Positions 41,098 through 54,046 are shown, numbered from the stretch's first letter. The stretch is 64,000 nucleotides of DNA from Dactylorhiza incarnata (GCA_033032865.1 JAWHQI010000099.1:2861001-2925000); one strand, 5' to 3'. A program made the numbers and translations. The notes: a model not told the origin generated them from the letters alone.

Positions 41098-42677
41098 TAA
41101 TGAGTACTTTTCATACTCATCCTTTAGTGTAGTTTTAATATATTTTTAATATGAAATTATATAAATTTTATGAATTATATCATATAAATCTTTCTATTTT
41201 TTTAATTTCATGAACTAACTTAAGCTTTTTCTGTATTTTTCTGGTTTTCTGGGCACTTTGACCAAAATTGTCAAGGACACGCCCAAGGTCACGGGCGTGA
41301 CCAAGGGGCATGACAGCCAAGATGCGTTCCAGACCCGATTCCGCCACCCCGGGTGCATTCCGTAAAAATTCGCCAAGTACACGCCCCAGGTCACGGGCGT
41401 GACCAAGGGCATGACCCAATGCCACGGTTACAACCCGCCACCAGCAGCAGAAGCGCAATGCCACATCAATTAAAATTACACGCCCTCAGTCACGGGTGTG
41501 ATAGAGGGCGTGACATCCAGTCACGGGCGTGAATCAATCCTGCACTCTTTCCCACCGAAAGTTTCCCGCCAGCATCCTATTTTGAAGCGTACATGCCCTA
41601 GGTCACGGGCGTGACCAAGGGCATGATGCGCATGTAACACCCACAATTACTCCAGAAGGCGCCCTCTCCGCTGCTACTTCAATCACGCCCCTTACACGCA
41701 CTTGGTCACGGGTGTGACCAAGGGCGTGTAACACCAAATTTTCAGCTATTTAAAGGGAGGTTCTCCAGATGATCAGGAACAAATTTTTGGAGATCTAGTT
41801 TTAGTTTGTGCACTGTTTTCTCATTTTCAAGTCATTGTACTTTTCTTTTTAGTGCAATTGTAAGTTTCAATTCATGTACTTTTCTTTTCTAAGTGTAACT
41901 TTCATTTCAATAGCTTGTAATCTTAATTTCTTAGTTTGTATTTTTCATTTTCAAATCAATAAAATTAGTTTTCTTAACTTCTTATTCCCCTCTTATTTTA
42001 TCATGTTCTCTTTTATTCCTGCTAATTCCTTAATCTCGATGGGTAACTAAACTTCTATTAGTACTCGATCAAGATGATCCAAAGAATGATATTCGCAATG
42101 AAATAATTAGATCTCCTTCTTCCCTTCTTTGAAATACTTAAGATTTATCCTTAATTTTATTGAGGTGGGATTATATTTTTGATATATAATTCTCATTCAT
42201 GTTTTCGTAATTTAGCAGTTAAGAGACTCAAAATTCGAATTGATCACTTAAGGATAAAGAGAGTTGATTGCAACCCTTGAGAAAGGATGACATAAATCTC
42301 CCAAATTAGAGTCAAATCCAATAGAGGGGTTCATTACGATAAAGCGAGTATTAGGGGTTTTGATTCTAGAGTGAAAGTTCGATTGATCAACCTAAACTCA
42401 GTTGAGCGTATCCTCGAGAGAGGTACGTTTATAATTCGGGAATCTCCACGGTCAAGTAATTTCTTTAAGAGAATTAGAAGTTTTATTTCTTGTATTCTGA
42501 GGTGATTCAAAGATCGGGTGCTAGCTTTTAACCATCAAATTAATTCTATTAGTCTTTCTAATTTTTACTATTTGCAACCCAACTCCAAATTTCTAATTGA
42601 TAAAATAATAGAGATTTTCTGAAGTAAAAGTATTCAACCACCCTGAGTCTAATACAACCTTGGTTTTATAACCTATA
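41098..42677 (+). repeat. Element F 3' LTR
   Basis: It starts TAATGAGTACTTTTCATACTC, where the second base G of the expected TG has become A, and ends AACCTATA before CAACT. It has the same five hairpin units (about 41275-41730) and TATA-like CTATTTAAAGG (near 41750). Confidence 0.85.
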
Positions 42678-42682
42678 CAACT

Positions 42683-45600
42683 TTCGATACGGTACACTTA
42701 CCGTTATTGTTTGCAGATATAGTTTTGTGCATCATCAACACTTGGTCAAATTGGCCTAAATGGGGCCCAAAAGAAAATAAACCCAATTCACATGGGCTAA
42801 GGCCCTCAAACTTGGCCCAATTTGAAGCCCAATGGTCAAATTATCTCTCATGTCCCCAAATTTCCGGAAATATGGGGCATGCAAGGGTGAAAATGGGATT
42901 TCCCCCAATTTTCACATAAGGCCAAGAAGGAATTTAAATATTGAGTGTCATTTGGCACTCAATTCTCCTTCCTAATCTCAGCCCTAAACTCCGCCCAGAG
43001 ATTCCCCATCAATTCCAGTTGAACCCCATGCCAAATGACAACTAGGAGGAAGAACCTATGCTTGGCCAAAATTCCCCTTTAATGGTGGAATGGTTTTAAG
43101 CTCCCCTCAGCCCCATTTGGGATCACCACTAGCTTCAAAATGCTGAGAGGAGTAGAAGCCCTCTCTTGGAGAGGAGAATCGACCACTGGAAGGGGAAAAC
43201 ACCATGGGAGCTCGAGCTCAAGCTTCAAAAATGGCAAATGGAGAAATGTCCACTAATCGAGCCCAATAAAGGTTGGATTCCCCATTTCTCCCTCTTTGCT
43301 AGATCTTTAGATCTTTAGGTGATGAGAACCGGGCCTCATTTGAGATTTTGATCTAAAAAGTCCATGGTCGAATGGGAGAAAATGCCCATGCTAGAAATCA
43401 GGGTTTAGGCCATGGTTTCTTATAATTTCTATCCTAAACGATTGCTTGCTTCAAAATGAAGCTTTAGGGACTTATTTCGTGAAGAATCATCAAGCATTGA
43501 GAGAGTATTGGTCAAAACAACCTCAAAACCTAATTTTCCTGTCGGGCTCATGAAGAAGATGAGTAGTAATGTGCATCAAAATGAGAGCATTGATCATATA
43601 TGTATATAATTAATTATATTCTGCCACAATTTTATGCAGTACCTTGCATGCTGAAATTAGCTAGCTAAAAATAAAAATTGTAGCCCTCTAAATTAACTTT
43701 AGTTTGGCACTAATTTTGTGACATTTGGAGTACTGTATCTCCCTGGGCACTCATTTTGGTGAAGGGTGTGCAAAGTGAACCCTAGGCACTAAATTGAGTG
43801 CCCCTATCATTTGGCTCATCTGAATGAGCTGATTTTTGGAACATGCATGAGATATACCAAAACACACCCACTGTACAAATATGAGAAATTTTAGGAAATA
43901 TTTTCCTAAAGTTTTTGTAATTACTTAATATTACATGCATGGATTAAATAAATGTCAAAATGAATCCAAATGTCCCCAAAATTTTGGTGGGTGTCACTTT
44001 AGGGTATAGTTGGCCTATGATCAAAATTTTAGAGCTTTTGGATATGTGCATGCATGGGAAAATCCATTTGCATGTCTATGGTCCTTAAAGTAAATGTGTC
44101 TGGGTCATATTTGGGGCATTTGAACTATGATGTTACTCTACTCTCACTGAATGCTGATGAAATTCAATACATGTATGCATAGTGATGAAAACCACCATCT
44201 TTGAGAGTTTGGACCCATTTGGGGATAAATTTTCCCAAATTCATTAATTAATTCAAATAATCACGTTTATGTGATTTTATTCATATAATGCTTTTAATGA
44301 TTGGGAAAAATCCCAAACTCTAGAATTAGCCTTCTTAAGTTATAACTTATCTTGGCAAAAATTTATTTATCTTTAGAACTATTTTTACCACTGAAATTCT
44401 TATAATTCCAATATTGCCCTTTTTGCCTTAGGAGAAAATACTCATGCAAGTGAACTTATATTTGTATTAAATTTTGTCAGAATCATTTTTAGAACCACAT
44501 GAACCTCTGTAAATATTCTTATAATTTTTGGAATAATAATTTTAAGGGTTTATTCATTAACTTGGATATTCATGATTTGTGTATTTATTTAAATTTGGAG
44601 AAATTATCTGATGGAATGTTATGAATCTTTGTCAGTAATAATTTTGGATCATTATAAGTATCTATAAATTTTCTTATAAATTTTGGATGATTAATTTTTG
44701 TAATTCCTTCAATAACTAAAATATTCATGTTTTAGGAATTTATTTAATTTTGGAATAATTATTGGTTAGAATTTTAAGATACTCTGGACAAATGTTTAGT
44801 TGGTGAATTTATATGTCTAGAAAATTTTGAGGAATTATGTTTAAGGATTTAGATTTATTTCCAGTAATATTGTAATTTATGCCAGTTTTTGTGAAAATAC
44901 ATTATAAGGGTTTTATGGTCTGGAAGAATGTGAAATTCAGTTTATGGCTATTTTTAGTTAATCTTAGGCCCTGACAATTTTCCTGAAACAATTGGATCAA
45001 TATAGCTTAGGGTTCCTTTGTAAATGTCCCCTAGACCCTATATTTCTCATAAATGATTTTTGGAAGGAAATTAGTTGAGAAAATTACCAAACACGTGATT
45101 TATCCTTAATTTAGCATGTTTGACCTCTGGTAGAAAATTTATCCCATTTGGATATCAGAAAACAATACTTCATGTACAAAATGGGAAAATCACTAAGTTA
45201 ATATGCAAGGTTAATTAAGTAGGCCCCCCTTGATGGAATATGATTCATCACAAGTATTTGACACCCTAGGACATGTGGAACTTCAGGAAAGCATCTTAGG
45301 TCAGTTGAATATGAAGATCGTATAGGTTTCTCATGTGGGCCTTAAGGTCATACTTAGGTTGGATAGTGGTTTGCGGATATCCAAAACGTGAAAAAGAGAT
45401 TAGACATCATTAAGGGTCCCACACTCAACCCATCAGTATTAAGTTATTATGTGGATGTAAACCAACCTTAGTAGGATAGGTCATCTTAGGGTTAATACTT
45501 AAGGGTGAAGCCGGGAAATGACTAAGGTGAACCATGGCTTAAGAGTGATTAAGGAATAAGATTGTGGGCCCAAGTAAGGCTGAGATTTTAATTGTGTGTG

Positions 45601-47466
45601 TAGTTCCTAGGTGAAGAAGGAAACTCGAGTTTAGAATGTGATTGTGAGTGAGTTAGCACCCGATCACAAGTCATAGTGGCGTTGGGATTCAAAAGAACTC
45701 CCCCACTCCAAAGTACTAAGCTTAACTCATCTTAGGTGAACATAGCAACAAAAGAGAAAAAAGGGTAGATGTAAAGGGTAGCCACTAATAAGACTAAGTG
45801 CCCTGGGAAGAAGGAGGTTTGGGATGTCAGCCCATCACACCTCCTAGTGCCGTTGCGAGCCCATCACAGGGTAGTCCTCAGGAAGCTCAAGGCTAACCCT
45901 TAGTCAATAAGCATAACCATCATTAGAAAAGATTAACTTAAATTGTACCGAAAGTGCACACTGATCCCTATTAAGGGGTGGTGGATGTAGAATAGAAATG
46001 ACAGTTCAGTCCTGTGAGTTATATGCATGGGTTTGATAAGGACGGTTTAGCCATGTGAGTGGTTGGCTCGGCGATACTTAGCATGGAGGACTTGATAGTC
46101 CAGTGAGCTGGAGGCTCGATGATGATGATAGAAGGAGGTGATATATTATATAGTGTGCAGGTGCATAAACGTGGTGGGTCTTCGGTACTAACTTAGTCGA
46201 CACACCGATGGTTGAACGTTGACTCGGCTGTGTAGAGGTAACATGGGCCAGATTCTTATATGGTCCAAGGGAATGTGAGCCTCCTTAACCCTACCTGGTC
46301 AACTAAAAGTCTAGTTCCTTCGGGTCCAGCAAGAGTACGCCCGGAGCTCATGAGTACCAGTCAGGTACATTAGCGTACGTTAGGGCTTAGGTCTGGTTTA
46401 TACCCACCTAAGTGAGGAGACGCACGCTCCTCTGCCACCGATTGACCACGACGGGGGTGCCCGAGAGGTTAGCTACCTCCAAAAAATGAAAACTATAGGT
46501 ATGTACGTACAGAGTCGTGTGTGTGAGTTGCATGTGTGTGTGCCATCAATAACCAATTGCATTGCATAGCATTCATAACACATTCCTCATTGCATATATC
46601 ACATACCCCCATCGTATAAATTAGTATGAGCTCTTCTATACGATGGGTCCTTACAAAATGATCCCTTAACGTATAAGTTGTATGGGCATTCATATAAGTT
46701 AAGGTTACTTTTACTGTAATGACTGTGGTTGTTGTCCATTAATTTCTATTACCCGCTAGTTAGCTGTTTTTCATTACTTATTATTACTGTTGTTCGTTTA
46801 TTATACTTGTTATGATAGAACTGCTAAGTAGGCCATGTTCTCTCTCTCTATATATATATATATCAATAATAGTAAGCTCTACTGTATATACATATATGTC
46901 GTAGTTATTATTAGTAACTATTTAGCGCCATTGTCACCTGCTTGTGTAATCTTGTATTGATGTCCCTCAACTTTCCATCCTCCCGCTCGATGCCTAGGAG
47001 TCATGGGGGGAGGGGTGGAAGAATCTGCTTAGTCTTTTTGTCTAACGGTCGGTTATGACCATATAATTTTAGGAGTATGCGGAACAGGTGCAGCTACAAC
47101 ATGTCCAGGAAAAACAACGATCCAGGATGATGGTGCTTAAGGAGATCGTGTAGTGAAGCAGTCGTAGATAGGTGTGATTAGTGTATTAGTTTACTTCCGC
47201 GAGCTATGTTGTAGTGAGGAATTCATGTACGGGGCATAAGCCCCTATTACAGTATTATTTGTCATACTCTATTGTATCTCATCTTGTGGACAACTCTTTA
47301 AATTTCTTATATATATAATGTGTGATGTCGGCTTGAAATATTTATACTTTTATTATTATTATTTATTGGTTGGCCTGGGTGAAAAGAATAGCTGGCAGAA
47401 TCAGTGTCTTGTGGTGGCAACCTTCCTGTGAGTGGGTGTCACCATGAGGCGGTGGTTCTAGGCGGT
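42683..47466 (+). repeat. Element J: remainder of a long Ty3/gypsy-type LTR-like sequence
   Basis: Non-coding sequence resumes after the F duplication. It has a TATA-like AATTTAAATATTG near 42931, AT-rich mid-portion, and a 3' part (45900-47400) with GGTGCAG words and AT-rich polyadenylation-like signals typical of plant gypsy LTRs. A (TC)n(TA)n microsatellite is at 46840-46863. No ORF above 90 codons is convincing. The right edge is uncertain; TAAGACCC at 47467 and GGGTCTTA at 47493 form a short inverted pair there. Confidence 0.45.
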
Positions 47467-48326
47467 AAGACCCCGAAAATGAATGCAAAAAAGGTGGGTC
47501 TTATAGGTCGTGCGCACCCGCGCCACCCCACCCGCGCGACGCGCAACCACACGCATGTGCGCTAGTTCGGGAATACAGTCGCACGCCTGCACGGTTATGT
47601 CGGTATGCCACCATATGCCTCCATTGCACCACGGGCGCACCACACTAGTACGTAAGTGTGTTTGCCCGTTCGTCCTCGCCGACACGATCGCACCGCCACG
47701 TTCGCCTCTACAACTCCGCTTACCACCTGCATGACACCAACAGACCTCCCATCTCCAAAGCATGCACATGCACGCAGAAGCGAATAATAAGGAGAAAGAA
47801 AAATCCTCACACTCCACTTTTACAAGCCGTGGACTCCAAGGATTTGGGGCACAAATGATATAAACCCCTCAAATTTATAGGAGAAATGGGCAAAAATATC
47901 CAAAGCTCCACCTCCCCACTAACTTAGGAAGTGTCATTAGTGGGGAGAAGGGGAGTGTGCCAAACTGTCGACCAACTCCGTAGATGCACGTGCGACCACA
48001 CGATGCACGACACGAACCGCCCGGGCGTCCGTCGCCGCCGCCCGGTGGCACACCGCCCGGACAGCTGCCGCCGCCCGACCGGGCACCTGCCTGGCCGCAC
48101 GACCGTGCACAACTGGCCGCCCGACCATGCACAACTGGCCGCGTAGCCGCCTGACCTCGCCCAACCAGTTGGCACCTCAGTCTTACACTGCTGCCCGACC
48201 TTCGCCGCCGGACCACCGCCCGACCTCCGTCGCCTATCCCCTGCCGCCCGACATTTGCCGCCTCGACCGGGCAACTTCTGCACTACCGTCGCCGCGCCCC
48301 GTCATCCGCAAAACCACCCATTACAA
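47467..48326. other. GC-rich unassigned region
   Basis: Strongly GC-rich sequence with CCGCCCGACC and CACGACCGTGCACAACTGGCC words repeated around 48040-48145. Long open frames here on both strands come from base composition and carry no family motif. Nothing coding is supported. Confidence 0.5.
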
Positions 48327-48577
48327 GGTGTGCATATAACAAAATTCGCATCATGGGTGTGCACATAGCCAAATATATGATTGCGGTGTGCATATAAATA
48401 AAATAACCATCAAAGGGGTGCACATAGCCAAATATATAGTTATGGGTGTGCACATAACAAAATACCCCTCATAGGGTTGTACATATAGCCAAATATATGG
48501 CTATGGGTGTGTGTATAGCAAAATATATACCCAATCATGAGGGTGCACATAGTAGAATATATGGCTACAGGTGTGCG
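48327..48577 (+). repeat. Tandem repeat, about 37-bp unit (GGTGTGCACATAGCCAAATATATG)
   Basis: Seven or so diverged units alternate the words GGTGTGCACATAGCCAAATATAT and GGTGTGCATATAACAAAAT. They run up to the start of the solo LTR at 48578. Confidence 0.8.
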
Positions 48578-50313
48578 TGTAACACCCCAAAACTTTGAAG
48601 CAGAATTGGGCCGCTGGGAGCTAGCGCAGGCGGTAGTGCTACCGCCTGGCGCTAGCCATCTCGACGGTTGCTAGCCGTCGAGACGGAAGCTTTAAGTGTC
48701 GACAGACGCTAGCGGTCGAGACATAAGCTAGCGTCGGCGCTAGCGCGCGATACAGATCCGTGATTTGAAATCGTGGCCGTCAAATCCTTATGTTCTTAGA
48801 TCCGATGGCTGGGGTTTAATCCGGGATTTCTTAAGCCTTGACCAGAGGAGATATTCTCTTTATTTCTAAAGTCTTATCTCTCTTCAAGCTTGAGAAAGAG
48901 GAAAGCCAAGGAGGAAGAAGAAGGTGTCTTCCACCATTGACGGAGCTCCGAAGCTCCGAATCGCGAGCCATTTACAGATCCACGGAGAGCAGCCCGGTGC
49001 GGTCCTTTCCATCCGATTAGAATCTTGGATTCTCATGGTGAACAAGAAAACGACAAGGGTAACGATCTTCTACTTTGACAAGTGAAGTCCTCCCTTTTTA
49101 TGGCATGTTTGCATGGAAAATTCCCCACCGATTGGTGGAGAAAAGGGAGTTTTCCAGCGGGTTGATCGTTTCGATCCCCTTTGGTTACTTGCATTAGCAT
49201 CCGGAATCGTAGTACGGATATAGGCATTGTGTGTGAAACCCATCCGGACAGGTTGGTCTAGATTGGTGATGGCTATAGTGATTATTTATGCCGGAGAAGA
49301 CTCCGTGTTTTGTTTGCGCTATTTTCGGGTTCTGTGTACAGTAGAGTACTGCAGGGAGTCCTGGAGGTAACCTCCAGGAAATACCCGAAGTTGTGGGTGG
49401 ATTCGGAGATCTGCCACTACCGCCCGGCGCTAGTGCTAGCGCCGACGGTAGCTCCCAGGGAACTGGTTGTGGAGGTGTGAAACCACCTTTCGTTATTTGG
49501 GCCGAGGTGAAGCTGTACCCGCGTCGCGACGATTGATTCCGACGATTTGAGCACGGGCAAAGCTGAACCGAACCCGCTCCCATACCGAATCGGTGAAGAG
49601 GTAGCTCCTCGGTGCACCGTATGATGTTGGGATTGGTCCGTAAGGCAAGTTAGTCTTGACGGTCAAAGCTCATGCGAACTCTTTGTTTAAGGAGTTGTTA
49701 GGTGTAGCTCGGAGAGTACACCGTGAGAGTGCCTTGAGAGCACGAAATGTGTGGCCGTGCGTGCCCACGTTGGTGTTGATTGCTTGTACATGTGGTGTTT
49801 GAATGTACCTTGACAATCTATGCCTATATTGTATGCCTGCAGGGAGGGAGTACCACCACCCCGGCTTTAGGGGTGGGGTCGTTATAATTTTGGTCAGCTT
49901 TAGCTGACCGGTTACCTGTTTGCCACATTTTGGTGGATCGTTGTTGCAGGTGCAGGTGAGCCAAGCGGGAAATAGCGGGCGGTGGCCCTTTTGCCGTGTT
50001 GGCCCTCGAAGGCCAGCCTCTTTTCTGCTTTTCATGTATTGTCGGCCTGCGTGCCGAAATATGTTTATGGAGTTTTGTACTTTTTGGAATGTAAGGCCTT
50101 AAGGCCGTAACTCTACACTTTATTGTTTCATTCCTGTGATAGTGGACTATTCTAAAAACAATGTTAAATATTTATGCTTCTGCTTATGTTTAGTATACTC
50201 TGGTGTAGTTCTTTTCTGTATATCTCCTTTTAACGCCTAGCTAGTGTGATTAGTATAGCGTGTGGTCCCGGCCGTACCTACTGTTATATTATCCGTACTG
50301 GAAGGGTGTTACA
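48578..50313 (+). mobile_element. Probable solo LTR, Ty3/gypsy-type
   Basis: It begins TGTAACACCCCAAAAC and ends GGAAGGGTGTTACA, giving perfect inverted ends TGTAACACCC/GGGTGTTACA. It is flanked by GTGCG (48573-48577) and GTGTG (50314-50318), a 5-bp duplication with one C/T difference. No internal coding region is present, so an unequal-recombination remnant is likely. It contains CTACCGCCTGGCGCTAGCC and its inverse (near 48640 and 49417), words also found in the LTR of the unrelated copia element C. Confidence 0.7.
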
Positions 50314-50419
50314 GTGTGGATAGTAGGATTCCCTAGCAACTAAATTACCAAAGTGTCATTCTCAAAATCTACAAAAGGGACCCAAGGCTCCCATTTGAAA
50401 GGACATTGCCTTCTATACT

Positions 50420-50930
50420 TAAGAGAGCTCAAATGTCTTCCTTCGAAGATCTCTTATGTTCTCCCTCAGCGCTTGAATATCTCTTGAAGATTGCTCGAAT
50501 ATCTCTCAGAGTACTTGAAGACCTCTTGAAGATTGCTCGAAGATCTCATTCAGGCTTTGATGAATCGAAGATCTCCTTCGCTCCTCGAAGGATCCTCTGA
50601 AGACTACTCGAAGGCCTCGTTCAACTCCGAGCCCAGAGCCCCATTACCGCATTCAACGTCCTAGATCGCTCCATAGCATGCTCATCTCCATCCCGCTGCA
50701 AGCGACCCCCGTAGTCCGGAAACACCCTTGTAACGAGAGGTGGCATGTCACCCTCATAAGAAAAACTTTTGTAACTTAGCAAGAAATATTGAAATTCGGT
50801 CGGCATAGACCTGACCCCGTGATTTTTCCCCTTTCTGGGATCTTTTCACGTAAAAAGCCCCTGTGTCAGCCGTTGGATTCTCCTTTGACTGTTTGCGCGC
50901 TCGACGCGCTCCCGAGCTAAGACTTCTCGC
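50420..50930 (-). repeat. Inverted homologue of the 32640-33190 repeat
   Basis: Read on the minus strand, it matches 32657 onward: AATCCAACGGCTGACA, CTTTTTACGTGAAAAG, AAAATCACGGGGTCAG, CTCTCGTTACAAGGGTGTTTCCGG, then CTTCGAG/CTTCAAG tandem words. Copies are diverged. The two loci are about 17.7 kb apart in opposite orientation. Confidence 0.75.
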
Positions 50931-51960
50931 TTTGACCGGTCTACGAGCGTTTCGAGTGACCCGCAACATGTATTTTTGTTATCTACGGATTTGTAAAGAA
51001 ATTAAAAAAAAAAACCTTTGGTCGCCCTCTCCGCCTTCCTCACCACAGGGAGTGAGTAACCCTAGCTATCTAAATCTTCCCAAACAAACAAAAAGCGCAC
51101 GAACAACGAAAAAAATTATCTTTCTTCCTCGAGAAGGTATCTATTCACAGATTCATTTTATGAATCACAATCCGTGCACACAATGAAATGCTCAGAAAAT
51201 CGTCGGAGATGTTCCTTCGTTGTCGGGCCCTGCTCAAGTGAAGAAGCTCAAGTTTAAAAGTGGTCTGAAGATAACAATTTGTAAACTCAACTAAAATGAT
51301 AAAAAATTAGTCTCTATGTAGACTTTTATGTAGAATAACAATATAGCCTATATTTATGGCCACGTGTCATATCACAATGGGTGGCTATCCACACATCCAC
51401 CCACGGTATTTCCCTCCGCAGTACTGCAGTCAGCTTTATGTGTTACCACGGTGAAAGAAGTTCAGCTTTCAGGCGTGGAAATGATGAAGATATCGATATC
51501 GGGCACATTGGCCGAGATCTATTCGGAGTACCGAATCAATGTCATGTGCGGAAAATTTGATTCCTCTCTCTCTCGGCCGCCTCATCATCAAAAGCCGTCA
51601 ACCTTTCTGTCTTAACACTGGAGGGATGAGAGAGAAAGTATGTTATAGACATATAGCAATGTGATCATTATGATCGCATATGATTTTATCCAGTCTTTCG
51701 GTTAATGCATGCCATCTCTTTATTCTCCGGCGATCGCCGGTTACTTGAAAACTTCGAATCTGTTGGGGACCTACTGTAGAGTGTTGCAGATTACAGTGCA
51801 AGTCTATACTATATATGTAGAGTATATAGACTGCTATTGTTTGGTCCGTGTTGGAGCAATGATGATATTAAGATTACGATTAGAGCGGGAAAGAGAATCA
51901 GCCCAATGGCTTCATTTTCCAGATCTATGAGATTAATTATGCAATGGAACAAAATATCAA
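50931..51960. other. Unassigned single-copy-looking DNA
   Basis: About 1 kb without recognised LTR or repeat words. Short open frames (for example 51364-51615, +) show no family motif, so I do not call a gene. This stretch is among the few places that could be host intergenic DNA. Confidence 0.4.
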
Positions 51961-52471
51961 GGTTTTAAAAATTGGACCGATGATCGAACCGATGTGATCA
52001 AAGGTTTAAGGTCCGGTCGGTTCGACTGGTTGGACCGGTGTTGAACCATAATATTATAATGAATAATAGATATATATATTATTTATAACTACATATGCAT
52101 ATTAATTTGTATACTTTTATACATATTTTTTATAGTTGTATACTTGTATACGTGACTATTTTTATATATTAATTTTGATATATATATATAAGATTATAAA
52201 TATAATATGCAATTATACATATAAATAAATATAATAAATATTATATATATATATAAAAAATAATCTTATATATATTTAATTAATAAATGTAATAAATATA
52301 TGTTTATTTATATGTATAATTGTATATTATATTTATAATCTCACGTATATATATATATATAAGATTATATTTATATTATAAATATAAAAACTGTCAAAAT
52401 ATAAATATTGAATTCTTGGCTGATTGGTTAAGAGTTCTGTTCCTCATGGGTCGCCTGTTCGAAAACACACG

Positions 52472-52509
<38 letters not shown>

Positions 52510-52612
52510 TTTTTAATGGAGCGGGTTGCTTACCTGGACCGGACCAGCTTGGTGTCCGGTCCGCGGTTCGACCGATCGGACCGGCCGGTCCGATCCGGTT
52601 TTCAAAAGCTTG
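51961..52612. mobile_element. MITE-like element with GGACCGG-rich inverted ends
   Basis: The left end GGTTTTAAAAATTGGACCG (51961) and right end CGGTCCGATCCGGTTTTCAAAAG (52587 onward) are imperfect inverted repeats, each flanked by further GGTCCGG/CCGGTCC words. Between lie AT-rich sequence (52040-52400), a tRNA-like segment (52417-52466) and a 38-base C tract (52472-52509). No transposase is encoded. Target duplication not established. Confidence 0.45.
52417..52466 (+). other. tRNA-like A/B-box pair (possible SINE head)
   Basis: TGGCTGATTGGTTA at 52417-52430 resembles the Pol III A box (TRGCNNAGYNGG). GTTCGAAAAC at 52457-52466 resembles the B box (GWTCRANNC), with tRNA-like spacing. The rest does not fold as a complete tRNA by eye. 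Confidence 0.3.
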
Positions 52613-52759
52613 CAAAATATGCCTTCGGGTCGCGTCCGGGGCCAACGAAAATCCACGAAATCCATCATACAATGAGTACCGCACATTTTTGTGTGAGGCC
52701 CACCGTATGGTGTATTCTCATTGGTGACCCAAGAAATTTCGCAATGACACTAATAACTT

Positions 52760-53290
52760 AATTTTAAATATATTAAAATGGGAATGGATTTTCGTGCTTA
52801 ATATACGACTGACATCAATGGTTCTTCGACTTTCGTGAGAGTTCTCTATGTATGGTGTGTTCATGTGTGGATGAAATTGTGTGTATGTGATTAGAGTATG
52901 TTTGTAAGTGTGTTTTTTATGATGTGTATACGTTTTGTTTGTCTTCAAATGTGAATGAAATGGTGTGGGTGTGTGCGCGCGCACTTTTCATAATGACGTT
53001 CATAGTGTTGTGATATATGTGTGTGTTTGTGTGCTTTATGTATGTGTTTGTTTTGATTATGTGTGTTTGTGTGCTCATGTGTGTGAAATTGTGTGTTTGT
53101 GTGTGTGATTTTTTAGATGTCTATATTTTTTTGTTCAAATGTGAATGAAATTGCGTATGTGATTAGGGCCTGCTTGTGTTGTGTATGTGTGTAGCTGTGA
53201 ATGAAATTGTATGTGTATGTGTGTTTGTGTGTATTTTTATGTATTTGTTTGTTATTATGTGTTCATGTGTGTGAATAAATATATAAGGAT
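52760..53290 (+). repeat. GT-rich simple-sequence region
   Basis: Interrupted TGTGTGTTTGTGTG and related words occur with repeated GTGAATGAAATTG motifs, suggesting tandem duplication of a GT-rich unit. No coding region. Confidence 0.75.
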
Positions 53291-53994
53291 AATTATATGG
53301 GCAGACTGATTTATGCTATGGGCAAATCAAATAATTTAAAAATAATTTGTTTTTTCTCCTCATCATTTTGACTAGTGGCAGCCCAATTTTTCCTACTGAT
53401 GGAAAACCCTAGCCCTCGCCTTCCTACGACCTGCCTCGGTGAACTATCGCCACCGCCCAACGCTTCCTCCCCGACGACATCTCCGATGACCATCCTGCAT
53501 TTGCTTCCATCAAATATCCTTCCTCTGCGGCGGTGGGAAGCGGCGGCTACTCGTCGAAAGGAAACATAATTGTATCGATCCCCTGCAAGATCAATGTGAT
53601 GGGGGCCAGATTCAGAGAGGGAGAGCCGAATTTTTTCTCCGTCGAGCGCGCGGTGACTGGCGGAGGGGAAGGATGAGGGAATTCGAGTCGGGACGAAGTG
53701 GAAGAGAAGGAGGGCTTGGAGGGATTTGGCCTAACATTAACATTTTTGGTCTAACATTTACATTATCGGTCTAACATTAGCTTTGAGATGGCATTAGTCA
53801 AAGTAGATCTGTCCATAAGACCACCCATATTTAATTATTTATGTAGAAGGATGAAATAATGAGACAACGTAGACATCAAAATATTGTGAAGGTACACATC
53901 GAAGATGTTTGAGCCAACTATGTATAGGTAATAGTTAAAAAAAAAACTAATTTGCAATATGTATAATTCTTGAGTCTAATCTCAACTTAACTTA
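53291..53994. other. Unassigned DNA
   Basis: Contains a Pro/Ser-rich open frame (53375-53569, +) without recognisable domain and three copies of GGTCTAACATT (53727-53782). No gene or element is supported. Confidence 0.4.
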
Positions 53995-54046
53995 TGTAAC
54001 ATCCCCCAAACAACTAGACCCCTAGAGTGATTTTGTCATGACTAGG
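53995..54046 (+). repeat. Fragment of a Ty3/gypsy-type LTR start
   Basis: TGTAACATCCCCCAAACAACTAG and the next 30 bases parallel the start of element J at 33385. It is cut off at 54047 by LTR H. Confidence 0.6.

Larger units (their letters stand above)
34147..42677 (+). mobile_element. Element F: non-autonomous LTR element with foreign interior
   Basis: Two direct repeats of about 1.58 kb (34147-35722 and 41098-42677) flank 5.4 kb. CAAC(T) duplications lie outside. A TCAAGTATGGTGGTGTTTA polypurine-like stretch precedes the second LTR. No gag, pol or primer-binding site of its own is visible. The interior holds a truncated minus-strand copia element G (35723-38501), minisatellites (38502-39350), a palindrome/TATA block (39640-40010) and AT-rich DNA (40350-41097). 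The LTRs differ at many positions, so F is not young. Confidence 0.75.

Noticed and set aside
34147..42677. Element F as an autonomous Ty3/gypsy element
   Set aside because: No gag, pol or primer-binding site between its LTRs; the only coding remains are minus-strand copia gag of element G.
47467..47500. TAAGACCC...GGGTCTTA as ends of a tiny element
   Set aside because: Only eight-base arms 18 bases apart; possibly the edge of an LTR, but nothing else supports an element.
47510..48339. Long open frames on both strands in GC-rich DNA
   Set aside because: They overlap in several frames at once, are low-complexity (Arg/Pro/Gly/Ala) and have no motif. Base composition explains them.
52394..52684. 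Gly-rich frame through the C/G homopolymer
   Set aside because: The reading is created by the 38-base homopolymer and is not a gene.
53375..53569. Small Pro/Ser-rich host gene
   Set aside because: 65 codons, no domain, no clear promoter or intron, located between repeats.
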